A stretch of DNA of 23,017 nt, taken from the NCBI GenBank assembly GCA_937888615.1, contig CALABZ010000309.1, forward strand, positions 1-23,017, written 5' to 3'. Below, piece after piece: positions 22,493 to 23,017 of the stretch. The position numbers and the translations under genes were made by a program. The notes beneath the pieces are model-generated. The model saw only the letters and a list, made by a program, of their open reading frames with translations. It was not told the DNA's origin and made no database searches. The stretch comes from an uncultured Lentisphaeria bacterium. Its GTDB lineage: Bacteria; Verrucomicrobiota; Lentisphaeria; Victivallales; Victivallaceae. How positions within the stretch are numbered: the first letter of the stretch is position 1; the number at the start of each line of letters is the position of its first letter.

Positions 22493-23017
22493 ATGAAAAT
22501 TGCGATACTGAATACCGGCAATGAATTACTGCGCGGCACTACCGTCAATACCAACCTCAGCTTCATCGGACGGGAACTGGCGTCAATCGGCGAAGAACCC
22601 GACTGCAGCATCACAGTGCCCGACGGCCCCGACGATATGCAGGCCGCCCTCGAAACCCTTTTCACCACTCACGATTTGGTGATCATCACCGGCGGACTCG
22701 GTCCCACCAGCGACGATCTGACCCGTGAAGTCGTCTGCGAACTGCTGGGCGAACCGCTGCGCGAAGAGCCCTCCCTGCGGGCCATGCTCGAAGCCTATTG
22801 GGAACAACGCCACCCCGGACACCCCGCCCCCTCATCCTATTACCGCCAGGCCCTGGTACCGGTCCACGGCGCTATCCTGAAAAACCGCAACGGCAGCGCT
22901 TCCGGCCTGTGGCTCCCCGGACGCTATCAGGACCGCAAAATACTGGCGGTAATGCTCCCCGGCCCCCCGATGGAACTCGAACCGATGGTTCACAGCGAAT
23001 TGAGTTCCATCGGGGGG
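22493..23017 (+). CDS. cinA: CinA-like protein, N-terminal part (cut by window end)
   Basis: The first 175 residues are visible and open to the window edge. They match the MoaB/MogA-like N-terminal domain of CinA (COG1058): MKIAILNTGNELLRGTTVNTN at the start, VIITGGLGPTSDDLTREVV at about 60-80, an SGLWLPG loop and VMLPGPPMELEPM near the edge. In CinA this domain is linked to ADP-ribose hydrolysis, and a C-terminal domain (PncC) to NMN deamidation. Whether the latter is present lies outside the window. AAGGA 8 nt before the ATG is a good SD. Confidence 0.93.
   Translation, partial: MKIAILNTGNELLRGTTVNTNLSFIGRELASIGEEPDCSITVPDGPDDMQAALETLFTTHDLVIITGGLGPTSDDLTREVVCELLGEPLREEPSLRAMLEAYWEQRHPGHPAPSSYYRQALVPVHGAILKNRNGSASGLWLPGRYQDRKILAVMLPGPPMELEPMVHSELSSIGG

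Overview
The window is an ordinary, densely packed bacterial chromosome segment of fairly high GC. The layout suggests a PVC-superphylum bacterium, most likely Lentisphaerota (Victivallis-like). This rests on three things: a GntR-type helix-turn-helix fused to a LacI-type sensor next to a Gfo/Idh/MocA oxidoreductase, a housekeeping gene order that resembles no common model organism, and a large secreted 'W/F-P-L/F' repeat lipoprotein. The assignment is inference from gene content only. I see no rRNA, tRNA, CRISPR array, insertion sequence, prophage or integrase.

Region 1 (1-3619, minus strand) is a translation operon: rpsP - KH protein (khpA) - trmD - rplS - rnhB - thrS, with thrS running off the left edge. 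rimM, which usually sits between the KH gene and trmD, is absent; those two genes overlap by 4 nt. ThrRS starts directly at its editing domain and lacks the TGS domain. A promoter-like TTGAAG-16-TATATT lies about 120 nt upstream of rpsP.

Region 2 (3943-10668, plus strand) holds a NagD-like HAD phosphatase, the chaperone pair grpE-dnaJ, smpB, a 583-residue repeat lipoprotein of unknown function, and the ABC-F ATPase uup. Hairpins lie in front of grpE, one of them pairing with its ribosome binding site.

Region 3 (10669-14139, plus strand) is a 475-nt spacer with a cluster of TGTTRATAA nonamers, followed by dnaA, a DnaQ-like DEDDh exonuclease and a degenerate SirB1/transglutaminase-like protein. 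DnaA is full length but has substitutions in the DNA-reading helix and in sensor 2.

Region 4 (14103-16404) is a divergent regulator/oxidoreductase pair. It shares a 103-nt spacer with two promoters and a palindromic operator. The regulator mRNA is predicted to be leaderless.

Region 5 (16459-22413, minus strand) contains aroA-alr (shikimate pathway and D-alanine synthesis) and then rpmF-plsX-fabH (ribosomal protein L32 and phospholipid/fatty-acid initiation), with a glycerate kinase translationally coupled to fabH. rpmF (59 aa) is a real small gene. At the right edge cinA starts on the plus strand and is cut by the window end.

The best candidates for something undescribed are the W/F-P-L/F repeat lipoprotein and the divergent DnaA with its non-canonical upstream box cluster.
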